Of a stretch of DNA of 64,000 nucleotides, positions 26,134 to 34,658 are shown piece by piece; within the stretch, counting starts at the first letter, position 1; each line of letters begins with the position of its first letter. The stretch is taken from positions 230,223 to 294,222 of the forward strand of contig NZ_JAASAF010000007.1 of NCBI RefSeq assembly GCF_012726195.1, in the 5' to 3' direction. The stretch comes from Rhodococcus sp. HNM0563 (GTDB taxonomy: Bacteria; Actinomycetota; Actinomycetes; Mycobacteriales; Mycobacteriaceae). Position numbers and translations under genes: made by a program. The notes below the pieces were generated by a model. It did not search any database. It saw only the letters and a list, made by a program, of their open reading frames with translations, and was not told where the DNA came from.

Positions 26134-27701
26134 ACACCATCGATCGAATCAGCGATGCCAGGTCGATCTGGGCGTTGCTCACCTGCCGGGCCGAGGCGAC
26201 CCCCGACGCGACTGCTCTGATCGACGAGCACGGGCGGCGCGAGACGTTCGCCGGTGTGCACGCGGCTGCGGAACGGACTGCGGCCGGCCTGCTCGCACAG
26301 GGGATCGGTCCGGGCACTGTCGTCAGCTGGCAGCTTCCCACGAGCATCGACGCGGTCGTTCTGAGCCTGGCACTCTGTCGGGTCGGTGCTGTGCAGAACC
26401 CGATCATTCCGCTCTACCGTGTACGCGAGGTCACGGCCATGGTGGAGCAGTGTGCGTCGCAGTGGTTCGTCACCGTTGGTGAATTCCGTGGATTCGATCA
26501 TGGGCGGATGGCCGAGGAGGTTCGCGCAGCAGTGTCCGCACCGCTGCGGGTCCTCGTGCTTGCCGACGGGCTGCCCGAGGGAGATCCGGCGACTCTGGAT
26601 CCTGTTGTGTCCGGTGCAGACGAGGTGCGCTGGATCTACACCACCTCCGGAACCACCTCTGCCCCGAAGGGCGTCTGCCACACCGACGGCACACTCGTGG
26701 CCGGTGGCCTCGGGATGGCGCATGCCCTCGACGTGACGCAGACCGACATCGGAACGATTCTGTTCCCGTACGCGCACATCGGTGGACCCGACATGCTGAT
26801 CGCATCGCTGTCGAGCGGTATGGCGTTGGTCCTGATGGAGATATACGAGCCGGTCGCTGCGGTCGAGTTGATGCGCCGGCACCGCGTCACCCTCACGGGT
26901 GGCTCGACCCCCCACTACTCGTTGCTGCTTCAGCAGCAACGGAAGACGCCGGGCGTGCCGGTCGTTCCGACGTTGCGGATGCTCGCCGGTGGTGGCGCAC
27001 CGATGCCGGAGAAGCTGTTCCGTGAGTTTCTCGACGAGGTCGGCGTGCCCATCCTGCATGGATACGGAATGACGGAGTCTCCGATGATCGCGTCGGCCCG
27101 CCCCAGCGACACCATCGACCAGCTGGCAACGACATCCGGTCGTCCGGTGCAAGACTGCGAGATTCAGATCCGGTCCGAATCAGACGAGGTACTTCCCGAC
27201 GGTACCCCGGGGCGAGTGTGGCTACGCGGGCCGATCCTGTTCAAGCATTACCTCTCCGACGGTATCGCCCATCGACCGTTCGACGCCGATGGCTGGTTTT
27301 TCACCGGTGACATCGGCATGCTCGGACCGGAGGGCCACCTCACCCTTGTCGGTCGCGAGAAGGACCTCATCATCCGTAAGGGCGAATCCATCAGCCCGTC
27401 CGAGATCGAGGACGTCATCGGCAAGCATCCTGCTGTCGAGGATGTCGCCGTCATCGGGCTTCCGGACGAGATCCGGGGGGAACGCATCTGCGCGGTCGTG
27501 CAACTCACCGACCAGGAGAAGCGCATAGAGCTCGACGAACTGCGGGAATACTGCAGGAATTCGGGTATCTCGCCTGCGAAGTTCCCCGAGCAGCTCGAGT
27601 TCATCGGTGAGCTGCCGAAGACCCCGACCATGAAGATCCGCAAGCAGAACCTGCGTGAACGCATTCTCGATCGCCAGGTCGTCGCGCAGAGCGGTGCCTG
27701 A
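26130..27701 (+). CDS. Acyl-CoA synthetase (AMP-binding, FadD-like)
   Basis: 523 residues from the GTG at 26130, overlapping the enoyl-CoA hydratase stop (GTGA). Adenylate-forming enzyme: P-loop-like YTTSGTTSAPKG, GGGAPMPEKL, HGYGMTESP, the hinge Asp in WFFTGDIGMLG and the C-terminal PKTPTMKIRKQNLRE with catalytic Lys. It activates a carboxylic acid to its CoA ester and so links ring-opened acids to the beta-oxidation genes of the same operon. Substrate class is not readable from sequence. A 99-bp gap without terminator separates it from the BVMO gene. Confidence 0.9.
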   Translation: MNTIDRISDARSIWALLTCRAEATPDATALIDEHGRRETFAGVHAAAERTAAGLLAQGIGPGTVVSWQLPTSIDAVVLSLALCRVGAVQNPIIPLYRVREVTAMVEQCASQWFVTVGEFRGFDHGRMAEEVRAAVSAPLRVLVLADGLPEGDPATLDPVVSGADEVRWIYTTSGTTSAPKGVCHTDGTLVAGGLGMAHALDVTQTDIGTILFPYAHIGGPDMLIASLSSGMALVLMEIYEPVAAVELMRRHRVTLTGGSTPHYSLLLQQQRKTPGVPVVPTLRMLAGGGAPMPEKLFREFLDEVGVPILHGYGMTESPMIASARPSDTIDQLATTSGRPVQDCEIQIRSESDEVLPDGTPGRVWLRGPILFKHYLSDGIAHRPFDADGWFFTGDIGMLGPEGHLTLVGREKDLIIRKGESISPSEIEDVIGKHPAVEDVAVIGLPDEIRGERICAVVQLTDQEKRIELDELREYCRNSGISPAKFPEQLEFIGELPKTPTMKIRKQNLRERILDRQVVAQSGA

Positions 27702-27800
27702 CGTCCGTCCTCGCGGTAGTCGAAGGCAGCGTGGACGATCCGTCCGAAGAACCCGAGTGACGACGATGCGTTCATGCCCAGAGCATGCACAGGAGTGCAA

Positions 27801-29720
27801 ATGAACCCCCAGATACCGGACCGTTCGTTCGTGGAACGCGCGGTCGCCGATGCAGACGTGAATGTTCTCCGGATGGCTCTGTTCCAGGCGACCCGCGATG
27901 CGGACATCGCCGCTGTGCGTGCCGAGCGGGTCGCGGGCGCTGTCGCGGACAGCGTGGAGTTCTCCACGGAGGACACGGCACTGATCCGTTCGAAAGCAGT
28001 CGAGTACTTGATGTCCGGCGACACTGCCGACGTCGACACGGTGCTGTCGACCGAGGAGATCGACGATCTCATCCTCATGGCGGAGGCTCGTGCTCTCGCG
28101 CCCGACAAACTCGTGATGCGGCGCCGGATCCTATCCTTGCCGGAGTGGCCCTTCCAGCGTGAGCGGCCGGAGACCGTATCGGTGCCCGACGGCTATTCGG
28201 TGGCGATCATCGGGGCAGGGTTCTCCGGGATCGCGATGGGTGTCCAGTTGGCTCGACTCGGTATTCCGTTCACCATCTACGAGCGGCGTTCGGAGATCGG
28301 GGGAGTGTGGAGTATCAATACTTATCCCGACGTCCGTGTGGACACGCTCAGCGCGTCGTATGAGTACTCCTTCGAGAAGAAGTATCCGTGGTCCGAGTAT
28401 TTCGCACGCCAATCCGAGGTGCGTGAGTATCTCGATCACGTGGCACGCAAGTACGGCGTGTTCGAACACATGGTGTTCGACGCCGACGTGACCTCGGCGA
28501 AGTTCGACGACGCGGCGAAGACCTGGACACTCACGGTGGCGTCGGCCGATCGGACGCCGTCCACCGTCGTGGCCAACGTCGTGGTCGCTGCCAGTGGCCT
28601 GTTCGCGACGCCGCGTGAGCTGCCCATCGAGGGTGTTGCCGGGTACTCCGGCCAAATCGTGCATACCACGGAATGGAACGACTCGGTCGAGTACGCGGGG
28701 AAGAACGTCGCCATCATCGGCAATGGCTCCACCGGTGTCCAGTTGTTGTCGAAGGTCGCGAGTGAGGCTGCCTCGGTGAGCGTGTACCAGCGCACACCGC
28801 AATGGATTTCGCCGCGTGCGAAGTACGGAGAAGCGATCTCCGAAGAGTTGCAGTGGCTCTTCCAGACGATGCCGTTCTACTGGAATTGGAACAAGTACGT
28901 CGCAGGTCTCGCGAACAACGATCTCCGAGAGTTGCTCATCGCGGATGAGCAGTGGATTGCCGACGGCGGGGTGGTGAACAAGCGTAACGATGCGATGCGG
29001 GAGATGTTGCTCGGGTATATCCGTGCCCAGGTGAACGGCCGTGAGGACCTGATCGAGAAACTGGTTCCGGATTATCCTCCGATGACTCGCCGTCCGGTGG
29101 TGGACAATCAGTGGTATGCGTCGCTGACCAGGGATAACGTCGAGTTGGTGACAACGCCGATCGAGCGGCTCACCGAGACTGCCGTGGAGACGTCCGACGG
29201 AGTTGCGCGTGAGGCGGACCTGATCATCGCAGCGGTCGGATTTCAGACGGAGAAGTTCCTGTGGCCGACCGAGTACATCGGCGAGGGCGGGGTGAGTCTC
29301 GAGCAGGTATGGAACGTTCAGGGTGCTCAGGCTCACTTGGGTATGAGTGTGCCGGGATTTCCGAATATGTTCATGCTCTACGGCCCCAACTCGCAGCCGG
29401 TCGCCAGTGGTGCCGGATTGCCGATTTGGTTGGAGACATGGTGTGCGTACATCGCCGACGGGATCTTGGAGATGCTCGAGAAGGGCTATGACTCCGTCAG
29501 TGTCCGGCGTGAGGCGTTTGAGCACTACAACGAGCAGTTGCACAAGGAAGCCGGTCGACTGATCTACCTTTCGCAGACGAGTGCGACGGAGAAGAACTAC
29601 TACGTCAACAAGTGGGGTCGTATGCAGGTGAGTGCTCCGTGGGACGGCGAAGAGTACTTTGCGATGTGCGTGCATCCGCGGCTGAGTGATTTCGAGTTCC
29701 AGCACGCGAAGACGAAGTAG
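27801..29720 (+). CDS. Baeyer-Villiger monooxygenase 2 (HAPMO-like, long N-terminus)
   Basis: 639 residues from the ATG at 27801 (AGGAG five bases upstream). It has ~130 extra residues before the FAD motif GAGFSG (138-143), the layout of 4-hydroxyacetophenone monooxygenase (also about 640 residues). Other motifs: IGGVWSINTYPDVRVD, a variant fingerprint YSGQIVHTTEW (282-292, Tyr for Phe and Thr-Glu before Trp) and GNGSTG for NADPH. It is different enough from BVMO 1 and 3 that it probably handles another ketone in the pathway. The KshB-like reductase gene follows after 7 bp. Confidence 0.9.
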   Translation: MNPQIPDRSFVERAVADADVNVLRMALFQATRDADIAAVRAERVAGAVADSVEFSTEDTALIRSKAVEYLMSGDTADVDTVLSTEEIDDLILMAEARALAPDKLVMRRRILSLPEWPFQRERPETVSVPDGYSVAIIGAGFSGIAMGVQLARLGIPFTIYERRSEIGGVWSINTYPDVRVDTLSASYEYSFEKKYPWSEYFARQSEVREYLDHVARKYGVFEHMVFDADVTSAKFDDAAKTWTLTVASADRTPSTVVANVVVAASGLFATPRELPIEGVAGYSGQIVHTTEWNDSVEYAGKNVAIIGNGSTGVQLLSKVASEAASVSVYQRTPQWISPRAKYGEAISEELQWLFQTMPFYWNWNKYVAGLANNDLRELLIADEQWIADGGVVNKRNDAMREMLLGYIRAQVNGREDLIEKLVPDYPPMTRRPVVDNQWYASLTRDNVELVTTPIERLTETAVETSDGVAREADLIIAAVGFQTEKFLWPTEYIGEGGVSLEQVWNVQGAQAHLGMSVPGFPNMFMLYGPNSQPVASGAGLPIWLETWCAYIADGILEMLEKGYDSVSVRREAFEHYNEQLHKEAGRLIYLSQTSATEKNYYVNKWGRMQVSAPWDGEEYFAMCVHPRLSDFEFQHAKTK

Positions 29721-29727
29721 GACTGTC

Positions 29728-30792
29728 GTGCAGCCGATGCAGACTGCCGCAGAACAACCTCTGAGCCGAGGACATCGGCTCGAGGTGATGGCAGTGATCG
29801 AAGAAACGGATGACGCCCGGTCGATCGTCTTGCGGCCGAGCGAAACCGATCGGTCGAGATTCGTGTACTTGCCTGGCCAGTTCCTGACCGTAAGGATTCC
29901 GAGCGGTGGGACCGGTCATATCGCTCGGTCGTACTCGCTGTCGAGTACACCGCTGCTCGACGAGGACCTCAAGATCACCGTCAAGCGGGTTGCGTCCGGA
30001 TACGGATCGAACTGGTTGTGCGATCACATCGAGGCAGGGGTGGGGATGACGGTGCTGCCGCCTGCGGGTCGGTTCACCCCGTCGGGCTACGAGCGTGATC
30101 TGCTACTTTTTGCCGCAGGTAGCGGGATCACGCCGATCATCTCGATTCTGAAAGATGCACTGGTGCACGGTGGCCGGAATGCCATACTCTTCTATGCGAA
30201 CCGCGATGCGAATTCGGTGATCTTTGCCGGTGAGCTCGATGATTTGCAGACCGAGTACGGTGCCCGGCTCACAGTGGTCCATTGGTTCGACAGTGTGGTG
30301 GGTATGCCGACCGTCGATCGGCTGACCGCACTCGTGGCCGAGAACACTGGGTGTGAGATTTTCGTATGCGGCCCGGGCCCGTTCATGGACGCAGTGAGCG
30401 CAGCGGTCGAATCGGCCGGCGTGCCACGTGAACGGTTCTACCGTGAGGTGTTCTCCTCGATCACGGGCGATCCGTTCGCAGCGGTCGCTGATCCGGTGGA
30501 CACGCTGGGGCCGACTGCACCCGCGGTCGACACGACAGTCCATCTCGATGGCAGTACTCACCGCTTCGGCTGGTCGGCCGACGTCACTTTGGTAGATGCA
30601 TTGCTGGCAAGGAACATCGAGGTTCCGTACTCGTGTAAGTCGGGCGAATGCGGGTCGTGTGTCTGCCGCGTGACGCAGGGGTCGGTCACCGCCGACGGTG
30701 GGGATGTCCTCGAGCCCGAAGACGTCGTGGCGGGGTACGTGCTGGGGTGCCAGTCCAGACCGGAGCAAGGACCGATCGAGATCGAGTTCTGA
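29728..30792 (+). CDS. FAD/[2Fe-2S] oxygenase reductase, KshB-like
   Basis: 354 residues from the GTG at 29728 (AGGA upstream). Three domains in order: FAD-binding barrel with IARSYSLSS, NAD-binding with AGSGITPIISIL and VCGPGPFMD, and C-terminal plant-type ferredoxin with Cys303, 308, 311 and 341 (CKSGECGSC...LGC). This is the arrangement of KshB and related reductases that feed Rieske oxygenases. It most likely supplies electrons to the Rieske oxygenase at the head of this operon, about 7 kb upstream. Confidence 0.9.
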   Translation: MQPMQTAAEQPLSRGHRLEVMAVIEETDDARSIVLRPSETDRSRFVYLPGQFLTVRIPSGGTGHIARSYSLSSTPLLDEDLKITVKRVASGYGSNWLCDHIEAGVGMTVLPPAGRFTPSGYERDLLLFAAGSGITPIISILKDALVHGGRNAILFYANRDANSVIFAGELDDLQTEYGARLTVVHWFDSVVGMPTVDRLTALVAENTGCEIFVCGPGPFMDAVSAAVESAGVPRERFYREVFSSITGDPFAAVADPVDTLGPTAPAVDTTVHLDGSTHRFGWSADVTLVDALLARNIEVPYSCKSGECGSCVCRVTQGSVTADGGDVLEPEDVVAGYVLGCQSRPEQGPIEIEF

Positions 30793-30907
30793 CCGCAGTA
30801 TTCGGTCCGAGTTGTCATGCGCCCGCCCACCTAGCGGACACGGCGCGCTCGCGGTGGTGATGACCCGCTGGCTGTGTCGCAGATAAAGAGAAACCGGAGC
30901 CACGGGC

Positions 30908-31846
30908 ATGAAGTTCACCTTGGAGTATCCGAGTGACGTCCCCGACGCGCATCCGAGCGTGTTCACAGGAGCGGCACTCGCACAGGTCAGCCGTCGCGCG
31001 GAGATCAGCGGGTTCGAAGCCGTGTGCCTCGCAGACCACCCTGCGCCGTCTGCGAAGTGGTTTCGCAACGGTGGCCACGACACCTTCGAGCCGGTCGTGG
31101 CGCTTGCGTTCGCGGCTGCCGTGACGACGTCGTTGAAGCTCATGACGAACCTGCTCGTCCTGCCCTTCCGTAACCCATATTTGGCGACGAAGGAACTGAC
31201 CACTCTCGACACGCTTTCTGGAGGCCGGCTCATCGCGGGAGTCGGTGCCGGCTACCTACGGTCGGAGTTCGCTGCTCTGGGTGTCGATTTCTCCAGGCGG
31301 TCCGAGTTGTTCGACGAGGCGATCGCCGCGATATGCAGCATCTGGCGTGATCCGTCGAATCCGGTAGTCGGCGCCGATTTCGCAGCTACCGGCGAGATGC
31401 GCTTGCAGCGCCCGGTTCAGAGTCCCCATCCTCCGCTGTGGATCGGCGGCAACAGTGCGGCGGCACGACGTCGTGTGACCCGATTCGGCAGTGGATGGTG
31501 TCCGGTCATCGCCGACCGCGGAACGTCCGATGCGATCAGGACTCCGGCGATCGACAGCATCGAGGCGTTCGGAGCTGCAGTCAAGGCGCTCGGCGACCAG
31601 CTCAAGCGAGCAGGAAGAAGCTTGTCGGAGATCGATATTCAGGTCGAGGCTCCCGCCGTCGACCTCAGCGACGCCGCGTCGGTGGCGTTGTGGCATCACG
31701 ACGTCGGCAGGTTACGAGAGGCGGGAGCCACGTCATTGTGTGTGCATGCGGATGCGAGATCGTTGGCAGCCGCCGATGAGTTCGTCGACGGATACGGTCA
31801 ACTCATAGCCCGAACGGTCGAGTCCGACGTTCCGAATGGTTCCTGA
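30908..31846 (+). CDS. LLM-class (F420 or FMN) oxidoreductase
   Basis: A 312-residue luciferase-like barrel: GFEAVCLADHPAPS near the start, TSLKLMTNLLVLPFRNPYLATKEL, LSGGRLIAGVGAGY, then a central HPPLWIGGNS. In actinobacteria these are mostly F420-dependent dehydrogenases or FMN monooxygenases (LimB-type limonene monooxygenase belongs to the same superfamily). Cofactor choice cannot be decided by eye. It is the second-last gene of the Rieske operon, 115 bp after the reductase. Confidence 0.82.
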   Translation: MKFTLEYPSDVPDAHPSVFTGAALAQVSRRAEISGFEAVCLADHPAPSAKWFRNGGHDTFEPVVALAFAAAVTTSLKLMTNLLVLPFRNPYLATKELTTLDTLSGGRLIAGVGAGYLRSEFAALGVDFSRRSELFDEAIAAICSIWRDPSNPVVGADFAATGEMRLQRPVQSPHPPLWIGGNSAAARRRVTRFGSGWCPVIADRGTSDAIRTPAIDSIEAFGAAVKALGDQLKRAGRSLSEIDIQVEAPAVDLSDAASVALWHHDVGRLREAGATSLCVHADARSLAAADEFVDGYGQLIARTVESDVPNGS

Positions 31847-31866
31847 CGATGAAGGAGAAGTGAAGA

Positions 31867-32919
31867 ATGCGCGCATTCCGGATAATGGCGCCGTTGACTG
31901 CACCGACATGGGAGGACGTTCCCGAGCCGACGCCGGGCCCAGGGGAAGCGGTGCTTCGTGTGTCCGCGGTCGGACTGTGTCGTTCCGACCTCGACATGCA
32001 GGAAATGACTGCGGCCTCAGTGGAACCGGCAGGGTGGGTGTTCCCGTTCACTCTCGGTCACGAGATCGCCGGAGAGGTTGCTGTACTGGGTGAGGGCGTC
32101 GATCATCTGCGCGTGGGCGAGCCCGTCGTGGTACTGCCCGCGAGCAGTTGCGGAAAGTGTTGGTATTGCCTGCGCGGCGCCCCCAACAACTGCAGCAATG
32201 CAGGTTCCGGACGCGGATTCGGCGATGACGGTGGACTCGCCGACTTCGTGCTGGTGAAGAATGCGCGCGACATCGTGCCGCTCGGCGGGCTCGACCCGAT
32301 CCACGCTGCTCCACTCGCCGATGCAGGCTCCACCGCGTATCACGGAGTCGACCGCATCCGGGGATCGCTGACGCCTGAGTCGACCGTAGTCGTGTTCGGC
32401 GCAGGCGGATTGGGATCTTTCGCCATCCAGTTTCTTCGTGCGGTAAGTCCTGCCTTCGTGGTCTCCGTCGATATGTCGCCGGAAAAGTTGGTCATGGCAC
32501 GGGAGTTGGGTGCGCACGAGGCGTTCGAAGGCGTGAACGACTCGACACTCGACCGGATCCGCGAGCTGACGGAAGGCCGAGGGGCCGATGCGCTCTTGGA
32601 TTTCGTCGGGATCGATCAAACGATCGCCACGGGCATCGCCGCTGTGCGGCCCGGAGGCAAGTACGGCCTGGTTGGCGCGGGCGGAGGGCGTCTTGCGACT
32701 CCCGGTGAGTGGTTCCACCTGTTGCCTCGCGACGGGGAGGTCTTCACCTATCAGGGATCGACGGTGAGCGACCTCGAATCGGTGATGGCGTTGGCTCGGC
32801 GTGGACTGATCCAGAGTCCGGTCGAGGTGTTCTCGCCCTCTGACATCGAGAAGGCGTACAGCAAGCTTCGGGACGGCTCGCTGCGCGGCCGTGCCGTGAT
32901 CGACTTCGCCGGTCACTGA
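31867..32919 (+). CDS. Zinc-dependent alcohol dehydrogenase (MDR family)
   Basis: 350 residues, ATG with GAAGGAGAAG upstream, 20 bp after the LLM gene. Zinc ligands: Cys38 (GLCRSD), GHEIAGE, and structural Cys cluster CGKCWYCLRGAPNNC. Coenzyme motif VVFGAGGLGS. Similar to 6-hydroxycyclohex-1-ene-carboxyl-CoA or sorbitol-type MDR enzymes in general plan. It would oxidise a secondary or ring alcohol to the ketone that a BVMO can use. Last gene of the Rieske operon. Confidence 0.87.
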   Translation: MRAFRIMAPLTAPTWEDVPEPTPGPGEAVLRVSAVGLCRSDLDMQEMTAASVEPAGWVFPFTLGHEIAGEVAVLGEGVDHLRVGEPVVVLPASSCGKCWYCLRGAPNNCSNAGSGRGFGDDGGLADFVLVKNARDIVPLGGLDPIHAAPLADAGSTAYHGVDRIRGSLTPESTVVVFGAGGLGSFAIQFLRAVSPAFVVSVDMSPEKLVMARELGAHEAFEGVNDSTLDRIRELTEGRGADALLDFVGIDQTIATGIAAVRPGGKYGLVGAGGGRLATPGEWFHLLPRDGEVFTYQGSTVSDLESVMALARRGLIQSPVEVFSPSDIEKAYSKLRDGSLRGRAVIDFAGH

Positions 32920-33025
32920 ACAGGATGCTCTATCGATGGAGGGCGAGAGGGCGCCGTCGAAGGGTGTGTTCGCCACCTGTGATAGCGGCCCTCGTCTGTG
33001 TTGGCGCGGTGACCGGAGAATCTTG

Positions 33026-33066
33026 TTGACGAACTAGTAGCCACTGGCTACAGTGATGCCTATCAC
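33026..33066 (+). promoter_or_regulatory. Composite promoter/operator copy C (drives cyclase-BVMO operon)
   Basis: -35 TTGACG (33026-33031), 17-bp spacer, -10 TACAGT (33049-33054). The palindrome GTAGCCA-C-TGGCTAC spans 33037-33051, and GTGA-N6-TCAC spans 33053-33066. Same geometry as copies A and B. The region 32920-33194 has no gene besides this site and the leader hairpin. Confidence 0.85.
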
Positions 33067-33140
33067 GGAGATGCCATTCACGTAACCCTGCTCATGCTGG
33101 CGGTCCGCTCTGTGGGATGCGTGTGAATTCATCATCTCCG
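33066..33140 (+). promoter_or_regulatory. Leader-RNA hairpin downstream of promoter copy C
   Basis: CGGAGATG (33066-33073) and ATTCAC (33076-33081) pair with GTGAAT (33123-33128) and CATCTCCG (33133-33140), giving an 8+6 bp stem with a 2/4-base internal loop and a 41-base apical loop. The whole structure falls in the predicted untranslated leader of the cyclase gene, ending 43 bp before its ribosome site. It could influence transcript stability or translation. Confidence 0.5.
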
Positions 33141-33194
33141 CCAGGGCATGATCACTGGGTCAAATCGACATGATCGACGGATGAAGGAGCCAAT

Positions 33195-34085
33195 GTGGTT
33201 GTACGCAAGTCGAACTGGGGTCGATGGGGTGCGTCGGACGAGCGGGGTGCGCTCAATCTCCTGACGCAAGAGAGTGTGCTGGCGGCTCTGCAGATCCCCC
33301 GAACCGGTAAGCGGTACAGCCTCGGCATCCCCATTCAGCGTTCGGGTGTGCCCAACATGGACTATCGCGGCACGCCCCAGAGGTTGACGATGATCAACCA
33401 TGACGACGAGGTGATGGCGCGCGCGAACGGCGGTGCCCCCGGCGTCGGCGCTCACGAGGATCAGCTGATCATGCCGTCGCACACTTCGACACATATGGAC
33501 GCGCTGTGTCATGTGTATTCGGAAAACAAGATCTACAACGGCCATCCGCATGACGGTGTCAGCCCGTATGCCGGCGCCGACAAGTGTGGAATCGAAAAGG
33601 TCGACCCCATCGTGGGCCGCGGTGTGCTCATCGACGTTGCGGCATCAAAGGGAGTCGACGTTCTCCCTGCCGGACATGTGATCACCCGGGAGGAGCTGAC
33701 GCAGGCTCTTGACGAGCAGGGTGTCACCCTGACCGCCGGTGACCTCGTGCTGATCCGCACCGGATGGCTCGAGCACTTCATGCGGTCGCAGGGAGAGCTA
33801 CTGCCCCAGCCTGGTATCGGCATCGATGCGGCCACGTACCTCGCCGAGTGCGACGTCGCACTGGTTGGGTCGGACAATTCGGCGGTCGAGGCTATCCCGT
33901 TCGATCAGGACGTGTACCTCGGAGGGCACATCGTGCTACTCGTCGACAACGGAATCCACCTTGTCGAGAACTTGAACCTCGAAGAACTGGCGGCCGACAA
34001 GTGCCACGAGTTCCTCCTCACCATCGGTGCGCTCTCCATCACCGGCGGCACCGCAAGTCCCGTCACTCCGGTCGCTGTCGGCTGA
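33195..34085 (+). CDS. Cyclase-family (kynurenine formamidase-like) metal hydrolase
   Basis: 296 residues from the GTG at 33195 (AAGGAG five bases upstream). The signature H-x-x-T-H-x-D-x-x-x-H is present as HTSTHMDALCH (residues 96-106), the metal-binding motif of the cyclase/formamidase family; GIDAATYLAECDVALVGSDN and VDNGIHLVENLNL follow. Members hydrolyse amides, esters, lactones or ring 1,3-diketones. In this operon, followed by a VOC protein and a BVMO, lactone or ring-ketone hydrolysis is a fair guess. First gene behind composite promoter C. Confidence 0.85.
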   Translation: MVVRKSNWGRWGASDERGALNLLTQESVLAALQIPRTGKRYSLGIPIQRSGVPNMDYRGTPQRLTMINHDDEVMARANGGAPGVGAHEDQLIMPSHTSTHMDALCHVYSENKIYNGHPHDGVSPYAGADKCGIEKVDPIVGRGVLIDVAASKGVDVLPAGHVITREELTQALDEQGVTLTAGDLVLIRTGWLEHFMRSQGELLPQPGIGIDAATYLAECDVALVGSDNSAVEAIPFDQDVYLGGHIVLLVDNGIHLVENLNLEELAADKCHEFLLTIGALSITGGTASPVTPVAVG

Positions 34086-34129
34086 TCGCGACCACTCACT
34101 CATTCACTTCACTCGAGGGAATTCACCGC

Positions 34130-34591
34130 ATGACGCAGAATTCAGCTGCCAGTACCTATCGCTCTTCTCATGTCGGCCTTTGTGTGTCGGATCTGGCCCG
34201 CGCCCTTCGCTTCTATCGGGATGGTCTCGGTTTCACCGAGCTGGCTCACTACGAGCTCGACGAGCAAATCCCCGAGGTGGATGCACCGTGCAGCCTCACC
34301 GCGACAATCATCGAGAAAGACGGACTGCGGTTCGAGCTGCTGGCATACAGCAAACCCGGCGTGATCGGTAAGCCCCACCACCGCCGCAACAATCTCGGAC
34401 TCACCCATCTGTCGTTCTTCGCCGACGATATCGATGCCGCTGCGGAGGCGATGCAGGAGTTCGGCGGCACGATCGTGCCCGATACCCGCGTGGGGCTGGA
34501 CGATCCGCAGGGCGCGCAGTACGTCTTCGTGGCCGATCCCGATGGCAACCGGGTCGAGTTCATGTACATCCCCGCAGGCACCGCCTGGTGA
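34130..34591 (+). CDS. VOC-superfamily protein (glyoxalase/dioxygenase fold)
   Basis: 153 residues from the ATG at 34130 (GAGGG upstream). VOC fold: HVGLCVSDLARALRFYRDGLGF at the start, a central GLTHLSFFADDID and a C-terminal VADPDGNRVEFMYIP with Glu as metal ligand; His15-type, His and Glu ligands look present. These small metal enzymes include glyoxalase I, methylmalonyl-CoA epimerase and ring-cleaving dioxygenases. Too short for a two-domain extradiol dioxygenase. An epimerase or isomerase role is possible. Confidence 0.8.
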   Translation: MTQNSAASTYRSSHVGLCVSDLARALRFYRDGLGFTELAHYELDEQIPEVDAPCSLTATIIEKDGLRFELLAYSKPGVIGKPHHRRNNLGLTHLSFFADDIDAAAEAMQEFGGTIVPDTRVGLDDPQGAQYVFVADPDGNRVEFMYIPAGTAW

Positions 34592-34658
34592 GTTCGGTTC
34601 GGGTCGAACCAGACCTGGCTTGACAACCACGCGCTAAGACTCCCCTAGGACTCATCCC

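Noticed and set aside
19192-33066. KstR or KstR2 (cholesterol regulon) operators
   Set aside because: Read by eye, the shared palindrome GTAGCCA-N-TGGCTAC does not match the AAC/GTT-type KstR motif, so the operons were not assigned to the cholesterol regulon despite KshA/KshB-like genes.
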